This document shows positions 1-7,697 of a DNA stretch of 64,000 nt, piece by piece. Source of the stretch: Photobacterium kagoshimensis (GTDB lineage Bacteria > Pseudomonadota > Gammaproteobacteria > Enterobacterales > Vibrionaceae); contig NZ_JAKJSO010000015.1 in assembly GCF_050337045.1 (NCBI RefSeq), positions 248,001 through 312,000 of the forward strand, read 5' to 3'. The position numbers were made by a program, and so were the translations under genes. Numbering within the stretch: position 1 is the first letter of the stretch; every line of letters starts with the position of its first letter. The notes below the pieces were generated by a model. The model had not been told where the DNA came from and did not search any database. It saw nothing but the letters and a program-made list of their open reading frames with translations.

Positions 1-420
1 TCTGGAGTATGCCAAGGGTTTAGTGGGGAAGGGATTGCAGGTGAAGCGCTGGTTCTACTCAGTGACTCTAGTGTTAGCGAAGTCATGCAGTTGATGCAAT
101 ATCCAGAAGATAGCGGGCAAGATTTTGAGTTAGAGCTTCTAATGGATGTCAGTAATATCCTAGTAGGCTCATTCTTGAAAGGGCTAGGGCAGCAGGCTGA
201 AGTGAAGTTCTTCCAAAGCCACCCTGTACTGCTTGGTAAGCATCAGCCAGTCGATTCTTTTATCGATCAAACATCAGGAAACTGGCGACGAACGATGACG
301 TTCGAAGTGAGTTACTGTATTGAAAACACAAATATCAAATGTGACATGTTGCTGATGTTTGTTGATGAATCACTGCCACTGCTTGATAACAAGCTGTCTT
401 ACTTATTGGACGAGGATTAA
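1..420 (+). CDS. CheC/CheX-like chemotaxis phosphatase family protein (5' truncated)
   Basis: The reading frame is open from base 1, so the true start lies upstream of the window. About 140 C-terminal residues are visible. The segment around 'GEALVLLSD' and the following helix resemble the CheC/CheX fold, which dephosphorylates CheY-P-type response regulators. The family signature is [D/S]-x3-E-x2-N-x22-P. Here it reads E-x3-D-x2-N-x22-P, with the N and P at the right spacing and Asp in place of the usual Glu, so phosphatase activity is plausible but not certain. The stop is 3 nt before the next gene, a PAS protein, so the two form an operon. A response regulator gene probably lies just upstream of the window, which is inferred from similar vibrio operons. 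The internal ATG at base 85 is not a real start, because homologous sequence continues upstream of it. Confidence 0.75.
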   Translation, partial: SGVCQGFSGEGIAGEALVLLSDSSVSEVMQLMQYPEDSGQDFELELLMDVSNILVGSFLKGLGQQAEVKFFQSHPVLLGKHQPVDSFIDQTSGNWRRTMTFEVSYCIENTNIKCDMLLMFVDESLPLLDNKLSYLLDED

Positions 421-423
421 AGA

Positions 424-870
424 ATGCTGTCGCTACCCGCTGAATTCGAGCAGTTTCACTGGATGGTCGACATGGTTCAGCATGTTGATCTTGGCTTGGT
501 TGTGCTTGATCGTGAATACACCATCCATGTTTGGAATGGCTTTATGGTCCACCATAGTGGCAAGCAATCGCACGAAGTGATTGGTAAAACCCTGTTTGAG
601 GTTTTTCCAGAAATTCCAAAGGAATGGTTTATTGCTAAATCACGCCCAGTATTTAACCTAGGGTGCCGTAGCTTCTTGATCTGGCGCCAGCGCCCTTATT
701 TATTTAAGTGCCGTAACGTCAGACCAATTACGCAGCAAGCTTCGTTTATGTATCAGAACGTGACGCTGAACCCAATGACCTCACCAAAAGGCACTGTAGA
801 CTACTTATTTCTTGCTGTTGAAGATGCAACAGCAGAAGCGATTGCTGAAGGTGCTACCGCTAACAATTAA
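424..870 (+). CDS. Single PAS-domain protein
   Basis: A protein of 148 residues that begins 3 nt after the CheC-like gene and is presumably cotranslated with it. Residues 10-125 have the look of a PAS fold: a helix, then 'GLVVLDREYTIHVWNGFM', and the 'GKTLFEVFPEIP' segment typical of sensory PAS domains. No kinase, GGDEF, EAL or methyl-accepting domain follows, and there is no signal peptide, so it is a stand-alone cytoplasmic sensor or adaptor. Together with the CheC-like partner it probably modulates a two-component or chemotaxis-like signal. The ligand is unknown. The family assignment is fairly confident and the exact role is inferred. Confidence 0.75.
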   Translation: MLSLPAEFEQFHWMVDMVQHVDLGLVVLDREYTIHVWNGFMVHHSGKQSHEVIGKTLFEVFPEIPKEWFIAKSRPVFNLGCRSFLIWRQRPYLFKCRNVRPITQQASFMYQNVTLNPMTSPKGTVDYLFLAVEDATAEAIAEGATANN

Positions 871-1195
871 GCATGTGCTGAGTGTTGAAAATACTGGTTA
901 TTAAATATGGCTTAGAAAATACTAATAGCCAGTATTTCCTCTTAATATATACAAAGTCCCTCTTTTTTATTCCTATCCGCTTTGATTGTTACTACTCGTG
1001 AGTAATTTTCCGCTATTGGTAGCACAGAAAGTGAAGTTGTTTTTTCTTGCCAATTCGTAAAATGGCTTCCTTTTGTGTCATGAATTTTCCAAAAATTTGA
1101 TATATCTACAATTTTTGACTGTTAAATTTTGTATTTAATGAATACTCGAACTAAACACAAGATCGTAGTGGCTCAAAATAATAAGGATATTCAAT
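871..1195 (+). other. Intergenic region with ompA-like leader
   Basis: This 325-nt gap holds the operon-end hairpin at 889-937. The rest is AT-rich sequence that must contain the promoter of the OmpA-type gene. A good ribosome binding site (AAGGAT) sits about 8 nt before the start at 1196. I see no further gene and no operator that I can name. Confidence 0.5.
889..937 (+). terminator. Long hairpin after the CheC-like/PAS operon
   Basis: A 15-bp inverted repeat (889-903 with 923-937, one G-U pair) starts 18 nt after the PAS gene stop and encloses a 19-nt loop. The following sequence is pyrimidine-rich but has no clean U tract. It probably ends the operon mRNA or protects its 3' end. Confidence 0.5.
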
Positions 1196-2185
1196 ATGTC
1201 TAAGTTCACCTATGTTTTACCGCTAGCTCTCTTGATTTCAGGAGCAGCACACGCAGTAAGCGACAACCCTTGGTATGCAGGTGCCCGTATTGGTGGTACG
1301 CATTACAATAATTTTGAAGGAATCATTAAAGGGGCTGATGATCAGCTAGATAAAGATGATTTCGGGGGCGGTGTTTTCGTTGGTTATAACTTTGTTCCTT
1401 GGTTTGCTTTAGAAGGGGGTTATACCCATCTTGGTAAACTAAAAAGTAAAGTTGACGGTGGTGGCTCTTTTGAAACACAAGGTATCGATCTTGTGGGTAA
1501 ATTTACTTGGCAAGCGATGGATTCTTTTGATCTGTTCGCAAAAGCAGGTGGTTACGGCTACAAAGTAAAAGTCGATAGCGAGAAAAAAAATGGCTTTGCG
1601 CCTACAGCGGGTGTTGGTGCTGAATACTTCTTTACCGATAACTTATCCACTCGACTTGAGTATCAATACTACTTCAACCTTGGCGATAAAGATAAAACAG
1701 GCCGTATAGATGCTCAATTTTACGGTATTAGCTTAGTGTATGGTTGGGGCGCACCAGCTCCCGTAGCTGTTGTTGAGCCAGAGCCTGTCTTAGCTGAACC
1801 TGTCGTCGTAGAGCCTGTTGTCGTGCAAGTCGAGCCATTAACGCAATTGTTACCATTTGGGTTTGACAGTAATGCATTATCACAAGCTGATATTGATCGC
1901 TTGCAGCCTATTGCCCAACGTTTAGTGGACTACCCAGAAACTGAATTGTTTGTGATTGGTCATACTGATAGCCGTGGTGCTGAAGCGTACAACCAAAAAC
2001 TATCGGAACAGCGTGCTGATGTTGTAGCCGGTTACCTAGCGGGCCACTTCAATATTGATGCAAATCGCATTAAAACTGAAGGACGTGGGGAAACGCAACC
2101 AATCGCAACAAATGATAATGAAGATGGTCGCGCTCAAAACCGCCGTGTAGAAGTTTACACACCTGGTTTTGAAGTTCAGCAGTAA
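1196..2185 (+). CDS. ompA: OmpA-family outer membrane protein (beta-barrel plus peptidoglycan-binding domain)
   Basis: A 329-residue protein with a clear Sec signal peptide (residues 1-20, ending AHA). Residues 24-190 look like the eight-stranded OmpA barrel, with alternating aromatic and glycine-rich strands. Residues 195-215 form a Pro/Val/Glu-rich hinge. Residues 220-329 are the OmpA C-terminal domain, with 'GHTDSRG', 'LSEQRADVV' and 'NRRVEVY', which binds peptidoglycan in the periplasm. Its size and order match enterobacterial OmpA and vibrio homologues, so it probably links outer membrane and cell wall and forms a small pore. It is monocistronic, with its own leader and a strong terminator. 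OmpA-like paralogues are common, so strict orthology is not assured. Confidence 0.85.
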   Translation: MSKFTYVLPLALLISGAAHAVSDNPWYAGARIGGTHYNNFEGIIKGADDQLDKDDFGGGVFVGYNFVPWFALEGGYTHLGKLKSKVDGGGSFETQGIDLVGKFTWQAMDSFDLFAKAGGYGYKVKVDSEKKNGFAPTAGVGAEYFFTDNLSTRLEYQYYFNLGDKDKTGRIDAQFYGISLVYGWGAPAPVAVVEPEPVLAEPVVVEPVVVQVEPLTQLLPFGFDSNALSQADIDRLQPIAQRLVDYPETELFVIGHTDSRGAEAYNQKLSEQRADVVAGYLAGHFNIDANRIKTEGRGETQPIATNDNEDGRAQNRRVEVYTPGFEVQQ

Positions 2186-2206
2186 GTTTATTGGTTCATC
2201 CTGATT

Positions 2207-2230
2207 AAAGCGCCGCAAGGCGCTTTTTTT
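2207..2230 (+). terminator. Rho-independent terminator of the ompA-like gene
   Basis: A perfect 8-bp stem (2207-2214 with 2219-2226) closes a GCAA tetraloop and is followed by a T tract to 2230. It starts 21 nt after the stop codon. Confidence 0.9.
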
Positions 2231-2442
2231 GTTTCTGATATTTATCAGATCATGCTTGCTGGCTAAAATCATGTTAAGAGCTAGGCTAAGTGCGATTTTG
2301 CTCTCACTTTTATTCAATCTGCGCTGAAATTTTCAGCAGTTAAAATAATTGGCGCTTGCTGTGTTCTAGCGTCGTGCTAATGTGTCTAGAGGTATCTCCA
2401 TAAAATTTATGGAAATTAGAAAATTAAAGGGTAGAGGAATAG

Positions 2443-3111
2443 ATGATGGATATTAACTTTTCACCAAATGAAGCACGTGTGATTGGTTGTTTGCTCGAGA
2501 AGGAAGTCACTACCCCCGATCAGTACCCCTTAACCTTGAATGCTATCACTACAGCCTGCAACCAAAAAAGCAGCCGTGAACCCGTGATGGCGCTAACAGA
2601 AGCCGAAGTGCTTGATACCATTGAGTTACTAAAATCGCGTCACTTCATTCAGGAAGTCACAGGCTTTGGTAGCCGAGTTGCTAAATTTCAGCACCGTTTT
2701 TGTAATACAGAATTCAGTACGTTTCAGTTTAGCGAACAAGAGAAAGGGGCTGTGTGCGTTATGTTACTTCGCGGCGCTCAATCTGCTGGTGAAATTCGAA
2801 CGCGTACAAATCGGTTATGTAAATTTGCCGATGTGAAAGAAGCCGAAGCGGTACTTGATCATTTAGCAGAACATCCGAAAGGGCCATTTGTGGTTAAATT
2901 ACCGCGTGAAAATGGGAAACGTGATTGCCGCTATATGCATTTGTTTAGCGGAGAGGTGGATGTCGACAATTTTGTCGTTGCCGCCCCTGTAACGGCAAGC
3001 ACAAAACCAACCGTTTCAGAAGAGCGTATTGTTGAACTGGAAGAGCAAGTTGCTTCATTAAAACAAGATGTTGCCGAGTTACGAGAGATGCTTGAAAGTC
3101 TAACAAGTTAA
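2443..3111 (+). CDS. yceH: YceH family protein (DUF480)
   Basis: A protein of 222 residues matching the YceH/DUF480 family along its whole length. It shows the opening 'EARVIGCLLEKE', then 'TPDQYPLTLNA' and 'KSSREPVM', two winged-helix-like domains, and a C-terminal coiled coil (about residues 190-222, heptad-like 'EELEEQVASLKQDVAELREML' character). The biochemical role is not established. The fold suggests nucleic acid or protein binding. Two adjacent ATGs (2443 and 2446) are possible starts, and the AGAGGA site is better spaced for the second. It is a single gene with a terminator of its own. Confidence 0.85.
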   Translation: MMDINFSPNEARVIGCLLEKEVTTPDQYPLTLNAITTACNQKSSREPVMALTEAEVLDTIELLKSRHFIQEVTGFGSRVAKFQHRFCNTEFSTFQFSEQEKGAVCVMLLRGAQSAGEIRTRTNRLCKFADVKEAEAVLDHLAEHPKGPFVVKLPRENGKRDCRYMHLFSGEVDVDNFVVAAPVTASTKPTVSEERIVELEEQVASLKQDVAELREMLESLTS

Positions 3112-3160
3112 CTTATTTACTGACGTGCACCATAGCTTTACAGTCAGACCTGTTACATTA

Positions 3161-3192
3161 AAAGCTCAGCAATTGGCTGAGCTTTTTGTTTT
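3161..3192 (+). terminator. Terminator after yceH
   Basis: A 10-bp perfect stem (3161-3170 with 3176-3185) with a 5-nt loop is followed by a T-rich run interrupted by one G. It lies 50 nt after the yceH stop and ahead of the next plus-strand gene. Confidence 0.9.
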
Positions 3193-3240
3193 TTTACTTG
3201 CATATAGTCCATACAGCGACAGTAGAATCCCAATAGAGCA

Positions 3241-3609
3241 ATGAAAGTGTCCAAATCGCTAATTCCCCCAATAGCAACTGAGCTCGATAGCCAAAACCCG
3301 CCGTTAGAGGTGGTGGCGAGTTCACTGGTAAAGCCCTGGTCGGTGTATTTAATTCGGATGCGTAACAATAGTTTGTATTGTGGCGTCACGGTTGATGTCT
3401 CACGGCGATTTGCGCAGCACCAAACGGGTAAGCAAGGGGCAAAAGCCTTAAAAGGTAAGGGCCCACTTTTGCTAGCCTGGTCGCAAGAGGTGGGTGATAA
3501 GCGCCTTGCTATGCAGTTAGAATATCGAATTAAACGGTTAACAAAAGCCAAAAAAGAAGCCTTAATTCAAGGGCAGTGGGATGTACTAACCTTAGTCACG
3601 AATGAATAA
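3241..3609 (+). CDS. GIY-YIG nuclease-fold protein (YhbQ-like)
   Basis: 122 residues. From about residue 32 the sequence follows the GIY-YIG fold: 'WSVYLIRMRNNSLYCGVT' supplies the YLI and YCG elements, followed by 'RRFAQHQTGKQGA' with the conserved Arg and His, and 'LEYRIKRLTKAKKEALI' at the end. This is the small single-domain UPF0213/YhbQ type, thought to act on DNA with weak nuclease activity. The N-terminal extension of about 30 residues before the domain is longer than usual and has only a weak ribosome site, so the true start may be a later non-ATG codon. There is no clear operon partner. Confidence 0.8.
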   Translation: MKVSKSLIPPIATELDSQNPPLEVVASSLVKPWSVYLIRMRNNSLYCGVTVDVSRRFAQHQTGKQGAKALKGKGPLLLAWSQEVGDKRLAMQLEYRIKRLTKAKKEALIQGQWDVLTLVTNE

Positions 3610-3746
3610 ATAGTATGTGATCTGCTGGATATTTGCTCGATCCTTGCTGATAAAGTGCGTGCTTATCTATCTGAATAAGATGGAAATTGCTTAACCCTTC
3701 CATTCTGGCTACACTCCTGATATTAACTTCTCAGGTGTACTTTCTC

Positions 3747-4292
3747 ATGGCGCTAAAAGCCACTATCTACAAGGCACAATTCAATGTTGCCGATCTTGAC
3801 CGTCACGTATATTTAGACGTAAATCACACTATTGCTCAGCATCCTTCAGAAACAGAACAGCGTTTGATGTTACGTTTACTGACTTGGGGTCTGAAAGCAT
3901 CGGAAGATCTTGTTTTTACCAAAGGTCTGAGTGATGTTGATGAGCCAGAGTTGTGGAATAAAAATTACAGTGACGAAATCGAACTTTGGGTAGATCTCGG
4001 TCTTCCAGATGAAAAGCGTATTAAAAAATCCTGTAATAAAGCCAAGCAAGTCTTGCTTGTTGTTTATGGTGATAATGCGACAGCGCAATGGTGGCAGCAG
4101 CATCAGCAAAAGCTAGCGGTATACAAAAATCTAGAGATCATGCAAATTGCAGATGAATCTTTAGCTGAAATGGAAGCTCTGCTAGAACGCTCGATGCAAC
4201 TTCAGTTAACCATTGAAAGTGAGCAAGCATGGTTAAGTGCTGGCAAAGGTAGCTGTGCAATTACCCCTGTTTGGTTAAAACGCGCAAGCTAA
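3747..4292 (+). CDS. yaeQ: YaeQ family protein
   Basis: 181 residues from the ATG at 3747. That start is chosen because it has an AGGTG ribosome site about 10 nt upstream and begins 'MALKATIYKAQFNVADLDRH', the conserved YaeQ N-terminus. An upstream in-frame ATG at 3687 would add 20 residues unlike the family. YaeQ proteins have a PD-(D/E)XK nuclease-like fold and were first noted because overexpression in E. coli compensates for RfaH loss. The molecular function remains unclear. The conserved central segment 'DEIELWVDLGLPDEKRIKKSC' character is present, so the family call is firm. Confidence 0.88.
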   Translation: MALKATIYKAQFNVADLDRHVYLDVNHTIAQHPSETEQRLMLRLLTWGLKASEDLVFTKGLSDVDEPELWNKNYSDEIELWVDLGLPDEKRIKKSCNKAKQVLLVVYGDNATAQWWQQHQQKLAVYKNLEIMQIADESLAEMEALLERSMQLQLTIESEQAWLSAGKGSCAITPVWLKRAS

Positions 4293-4406
4293 CAGCCTTA
4301 CTTACATAATCTGTAATGTTCGAATAATATCGGCAACGTCATCTTAATTTCATTTTTAGTTTTCACATTAAGTGAGAATAGATGAATTTTTGGAAAGGGA
4401 AATCAC

Positions 4407-5057
4407 ATGGCAAAACAACTTCATGCACTCGCGCAAAAGGTATGGGATTACCATCAATTAGGCCATGCACTTACCAAAAGTGATTGTATTTTTGTGTTAT
4501 GTAGCAATGATGTTCGAGTTGCTGAATATGCGGCGCAGCTGTATTTAGACGGTTATGCGCCCTTTATTATTTTCTCGGGTGGAGTCGGTGAGCTTACTCA
4601 AGGTATGTTTGAAGGATCGGAAGCTGAACATTTTGCTCAGATTGCGGCAGACCTTGGTGTACCAGAAGATAAAATTCTCGTTGAGCCTCAGTCGACAAAC
4701 ACTGGTGAGAACATTCAATTTACTCAAGCCTTACTTGAAAATGAAGGGCTAGATCCTCATCATTTCATTCTTGTGCAAAAGCCATTTATGGAGCGTCGTA
4801 CCTATGCGACATTTATGCGCCAATGGCCGAACAAACAATGTATCTTAGCTTCGCCACAACTCTCTTTTGATGATTACCCAAACGATGTGATCAGTTACAG
4901 TGATCTGATCAACGTTATGCTTGGCGATCTACAACGTATCCGTGTTTATCCTGATCTAGACTACGCGATTGAACAACCTATCCCAGATGATGTTTGGCAG
5001 GCATTCGAATCTTTGGTTGATGTTGGTTTCTCAGAGCACCTCCTTTCTGCAAGTTAA
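4407..5057 (+). CDS. YdcF family protein (DUF218, SAM-binding-like fold)
   Basis: 216 residues with the DUF218 pattern. 'DCIFVLCSNDVRVAEYAA' is the first strand and loop, 'IIFSGGVGELTQGMF' carries the SGG motif, and 'EPQSTNTGENIQF' matches the conserved 'E..S.nT.eN' element. The conserved 'FILVQKPFMERR' loop follows. There is no signal peptide or membrane anchor, so it resembles the soluble YdcF subtype, reported to bind S-adenosylmethionine, more than the membrane-anchored SanA/ElyC type. The physiological role is unknown. It is a single gene with a probable terminator downstream. Confidence 0.8.
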   Translation: MAKQLHALAQKVWDYHQLGHALTKSDCIFVLCSNDVRVAEYAAQLYLDGYAPFIIFSGGVGELTQGMFEGSEAEHFAQIAADLGVPEDKILVEPQSTNTGENIQFTQALLENEGLDPHHFILVQKPFMERRTYATFMRQWPNKQCILASPQLSFDDYPNDVISYSDLINVMLGDLQRIRVYPDLDYAIEQPIPDDVWQAFESLVDVGFSEHLLSAS

Positions 5058-5103
5058 CCATTCTTAAAAAGCATCTTTACTAGCGAAATTATGTAATTAA
5101 TGT

Positions 5104-5134
5104 AAAGCCTCAACATTTGTATGGAGGCTTTTAT
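5104..5134 (+). terminator. Probable terminator after the YdcF-like gene
   Basis: An 8-bp stem (5104-5111 with 5124-5131) with a 12-nt loop and a short T run lies 46 nt after the stop codon. Confidence 0.65.
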
Positions 5135-5239
5135 ATAATGGCTAGCTATATCGAATTGTACGATGTATTATTTTTTTGAACTTCACGCAGACCTTTTGGT
5201 CAATAAACCTTATATACCCAAGCCATTACGAATATAACT

Positions 5240-6376
5240 ATGAAAAAACGTTGGATTTCAGGCGCTATCGCAATTGCATTAGCGACTGGTGGATATTTTT
5301 ATTTGCAAACACCGGCAGAAGATTCTTCTGCGACACAACCTACCTTGACTGTTGAGCAAGGTCATATTGAAAAGACAGCGATTGCAGTGGGTAAAATTGT
5401 TCCCGCACATTCGGTACAAATCAAATCTCAATTAGAAGGGATCGTCGAAGAGATCTATCACCAAACGGGTGAGCAAGTTGAGGCGGGTACAGCGCTGTTT
5501 AAGATTAGACCGAATCCAACGCCACAAAAGCTAACGCAAGCCGTAACCGACGTTATGACGAGCCAAGCAAGACTGGATTCAGCGCAGCAGAAATACGACA
5601 ACTTAGCTGGTCTTGTTAAAAATAATGTCATCCCTAAAAATTATGGTGACTTTATTGGCGCTAAAGCCGAGGTGCGTCAGGCAGAAGCTGATTTACGTCA
5701 GAAAAAACAAAACCTCGATCTTATTCAAAGTGGTGAATCGACGGTTGGTAAGGCAAAGCTATCTTCAACCATTTATGCGCCTATTACTGGCACTGTCTTG
5801 AATGTATTAGTTGAAGTGGGAGAGCCTATTATTTCGACCGAGTCCAATCAAGCAGCGACGGTAATGATGTCGATGGCAAACATGGATAACATCATTTTTA
5901 AAGGCAGTGTGAGTGAACATGATGCCGCACAGTTATCACCGGGTATGGCGGCGAACCTAACGCTTGCGCCTTATCCTGAAGTAAGTGTTGAAGCGAATTT
6001 AAACAAAGTCGCGGTTCAATCTGAAAAGCTTAATGCTGTGAATGGTCAAGCGACCAACGGCAATTTTGATAATGGTTTCCAGATCGAAATAGATAAGATC
6101 TTATTCCCTGAATCATTGCGTGTGCGTTCTGGTTTTTCCGCAACGGCAAAGATCACCTTAAAGTCTGTTACGGATGTTCCTACAATTCCTGAGCGAGCAT
6201 TGCAGTTTGAGGGTGAATCGCCGTCTGTACTTATCCCTGATGATAGTGAATTAGGTTTCCGTGTTCAGCCCGTTAAACTTGGTCTGTCAGATGGCATTAA
6301 TGTTGAAGTTATTGAAGGTATTGCTGAAGGTGAAGCGATATTGGATGCCAGTATGATGGGAGCCCCGAATGCCTAA
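5240..6376 (+). CDS. Periplasmic adaptor (MacA/HlyD family) of an ABC exporter
   Basis: 378 residues. An N-terminal hydrophobic anchor (about residues 6-22) is followed by the adaptor architecture. There is a lipoyl-like half motif around 'IKSQLEGIVEEIYHQTGEQVEAGTALF' (residues 56-82), an alpha-hairpin coiled coil (about 95-155), the second lipoyl half 'STIYAPITGTVLNVLVEVGEPI', then beta-barrel and membrane-proximal domains. It bridges the inner-membrane permeases to the TolC-like duct encoded next. It is the first gene of a tight five-gene operon and overlaps its successor by 8 nt. MacA-type adaptors work with ABC ATPases, which fits the downstream ATPase, so an RND pump is not indicated. 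The substrate is unknown. Confidence 0.88.
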   Translation: MKKRWISGAIAIALATGGYFYLQTPAEDSSATQPTLTVEQGHIEKTAIAVGKIVPAHSVQIKSQLEGIVEEIYHQTGEQVEAGTALFKIRPNPTPQKLTQAVTDVMTSQARLDSAQQKYDNLAGLVKNNVIPKNYGDFIGAKAEVRQAEADLRQKKQNLDLIQSGESTVGKAKLSSTIYAPITGTVLNVLVEVGEPIISTESNQAATVMMSMANMDNIIFKGSVSEHDAAQLSPGMAANLTLAPYPEVSVEANLNKVAVQSEKLNAVNGQATNGNFDNGFQIEIDKILFPESLRVRSGFSATAKITLKSVTDVPTIPERALQFEGESPSVLIPDDSELGFRVQPVKLGLSDGINVEVIEGIAEGEAILDASMMGAPNA

Positions 6377-7697
6377 TCGTAATGTGCGGACTTTGGCGGT
6401 AAAGTCGGTTCGCTTCAATCGGGTGATGGCAGGTGTCGCGTTAACTTGTTCTGTCATGGCTGCGACTGCGTTTAGCCCTACAGCTAGCGCCCTTACTTTA
6501 TCTGAAGCTTGGATCGCGGCTAAAGCCAATGAGCCACAATATTTAAAATCACAAATTGATGTTCAAATTGGTGAAGCCGATGTCGATAGCTCTCGATCTG
6601 GATTACTGCCTGAGGTTGCTGCAAGCGCAGGGGCCAATTGGAGTGACTCGAATAGCGATGAAGTCACAGGGCAATACGGGATTCGTTTAGAACAAACGAT
6701 ATGGGATAGCACAAAGTGGCGAACATTAGATGCGAGTGAAGTGCGTTTAATGAGCAAAACATTACAAACTTCAGCGCAAAAGAATGCATTAGCAGAAAAG
6801 GTGATATCGGCTTACTTGAACGTTGCATCGTCACAGGCCGCTTTGAAACTCGCTGAGCAGAAATACAATGAAAGTACCAAATTATTAGCCTTGACTGAGC
6901 AGCGATTTAAAGCGGGTAAAATAATGGCGACGGATCTGGAGGATACGCGTGCCAGCCATGTTGATGATCAAGCTTCTATCTTAACGGCCAAAGCTCAACT
7001 ACTCGATAATCAAGCAGCCTTGGCGAATTTGATTAATGTTATGCCTGATCAGGTTGATGAAGTAAATGCAGAACACCTGTTTGCGCCACCGCTTAAATAT
7101 AACGGTGAGCAACATTGGTTAAAAATGGCAAAGGATAACAGCCCTGAATTACTGGTCGCTCTGCAAAACCTAAAAGCCGCACAAATTGATAAAGATACTG
7201 CGAAAGCAGGGTATTACCCGACCGTCAAAGGCAACGTTGGCTACCGCAATGAGAGTAAATCGAATAATAACGATTTGTATGCAGGTTTAAACCTTAGTGT
7301 TCCCATTGATTTAAATGGATCAACAAGTGCCAATGTAGAAAAAGCTTCTTTGCAGATTTTACAAGCGAAACAAGATGTACGCGCTGTTGAGATTCAGTTA
7401 AAACAAGATGTACAAATTCGCTATCGTAAACTCGCGCTTGATTGGCAGCGCGTTGAAATGGCGCAGCAGCAGGTCAATTCTAGACAGCAAGTGCTCTCGA
7501 GCAAACAATCTGTTTATGGCGCAGGCTTAATCGATTCTCTTGAAGTCATCCGTGCTCATAATCGTTTATTCGACAGCAAAAATGCGCTGCAAGTTTTACT
7601 TTATCAGTATTGGAAAAATCGAGCGGCCTTGCTAAAAGCGGTGGGCCAGTTAGACGATAATGCGATTTCTATGGTGAGTAAGGCCCTACATTCATGA
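6369..7697 (+). CDS. TolC-family outer membrane efflux protein
   Basis: 442 residues. A long positively charged N-region precedes the hydrophobic signal core, with likely cleavage after 'SASA' near residue 42. Two repeated helical units follow, the TolC/OEP pattern, with the typical 'LAEKVISAYLNVASSQAALKLAEQKY' and 'VRAVEIQLKQDVQIRYRKL' helices. It should form the trimeric outer-membrane and periplasmic exit duct for the adaptor and permeases of the same operon. The start at 6369 overlaps the adaptor gene by 8 nt and has a GGGAG site about 7 nt upstream. An internal ATG at 6426 could also give a signal peptide. This is a dedicated duct, distinct from housekeeping TolC. Confidence 0.87.
   Translation: MPNRNVRTLAVKSVRFNRVMAGVALTCSVMAATAFSPTASALTLSEAWIAAKANEPQYLKSQIDVQIGEADVDSSRSGLLPEVAASAGANWSDSNSDEVTGQYGIRLEQTIWDSTKWRTLDASEVRLMSKTLQTSAQKNALAEKVISAYLNVASSQAALKLAEQKYNESTKLLALTEQRFKAGKIMATDLEDTRASHVDDQASILTAKAQLLDNQAALANLINVMPDQVDEVNAEHLFAPPLKYNGEQHWLKMAKDNSPELLVALQNLKAAQIDKDTAKAGYYPTVKGNVGYRNESKSNNNDLYAGLNLSVPIDLNGSTSANVEKASLQILQAKQDVRAVEIQLKQDVQIRYRKLALDWQRVEMAQQQVNSRQQVLSSKQSVYGAGLIDSLEVIRAHNRLFDSKNALQVLLYQYWKNRAALLKAVGQLDDNAISMVSKALHS

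Noticed and set aside
2036..2317. Minus-strand open frame over the ompA end
   Set aside because: It overlaps the well-supported OmpA C-terminal domain and its terminator, and has no recognisable domain.
3687..3746. Upstream extension of YaeQ
   Set aside because: The 20 additional residues do not resemble YaeQ, and a good ribosome site directly precedes 3747.
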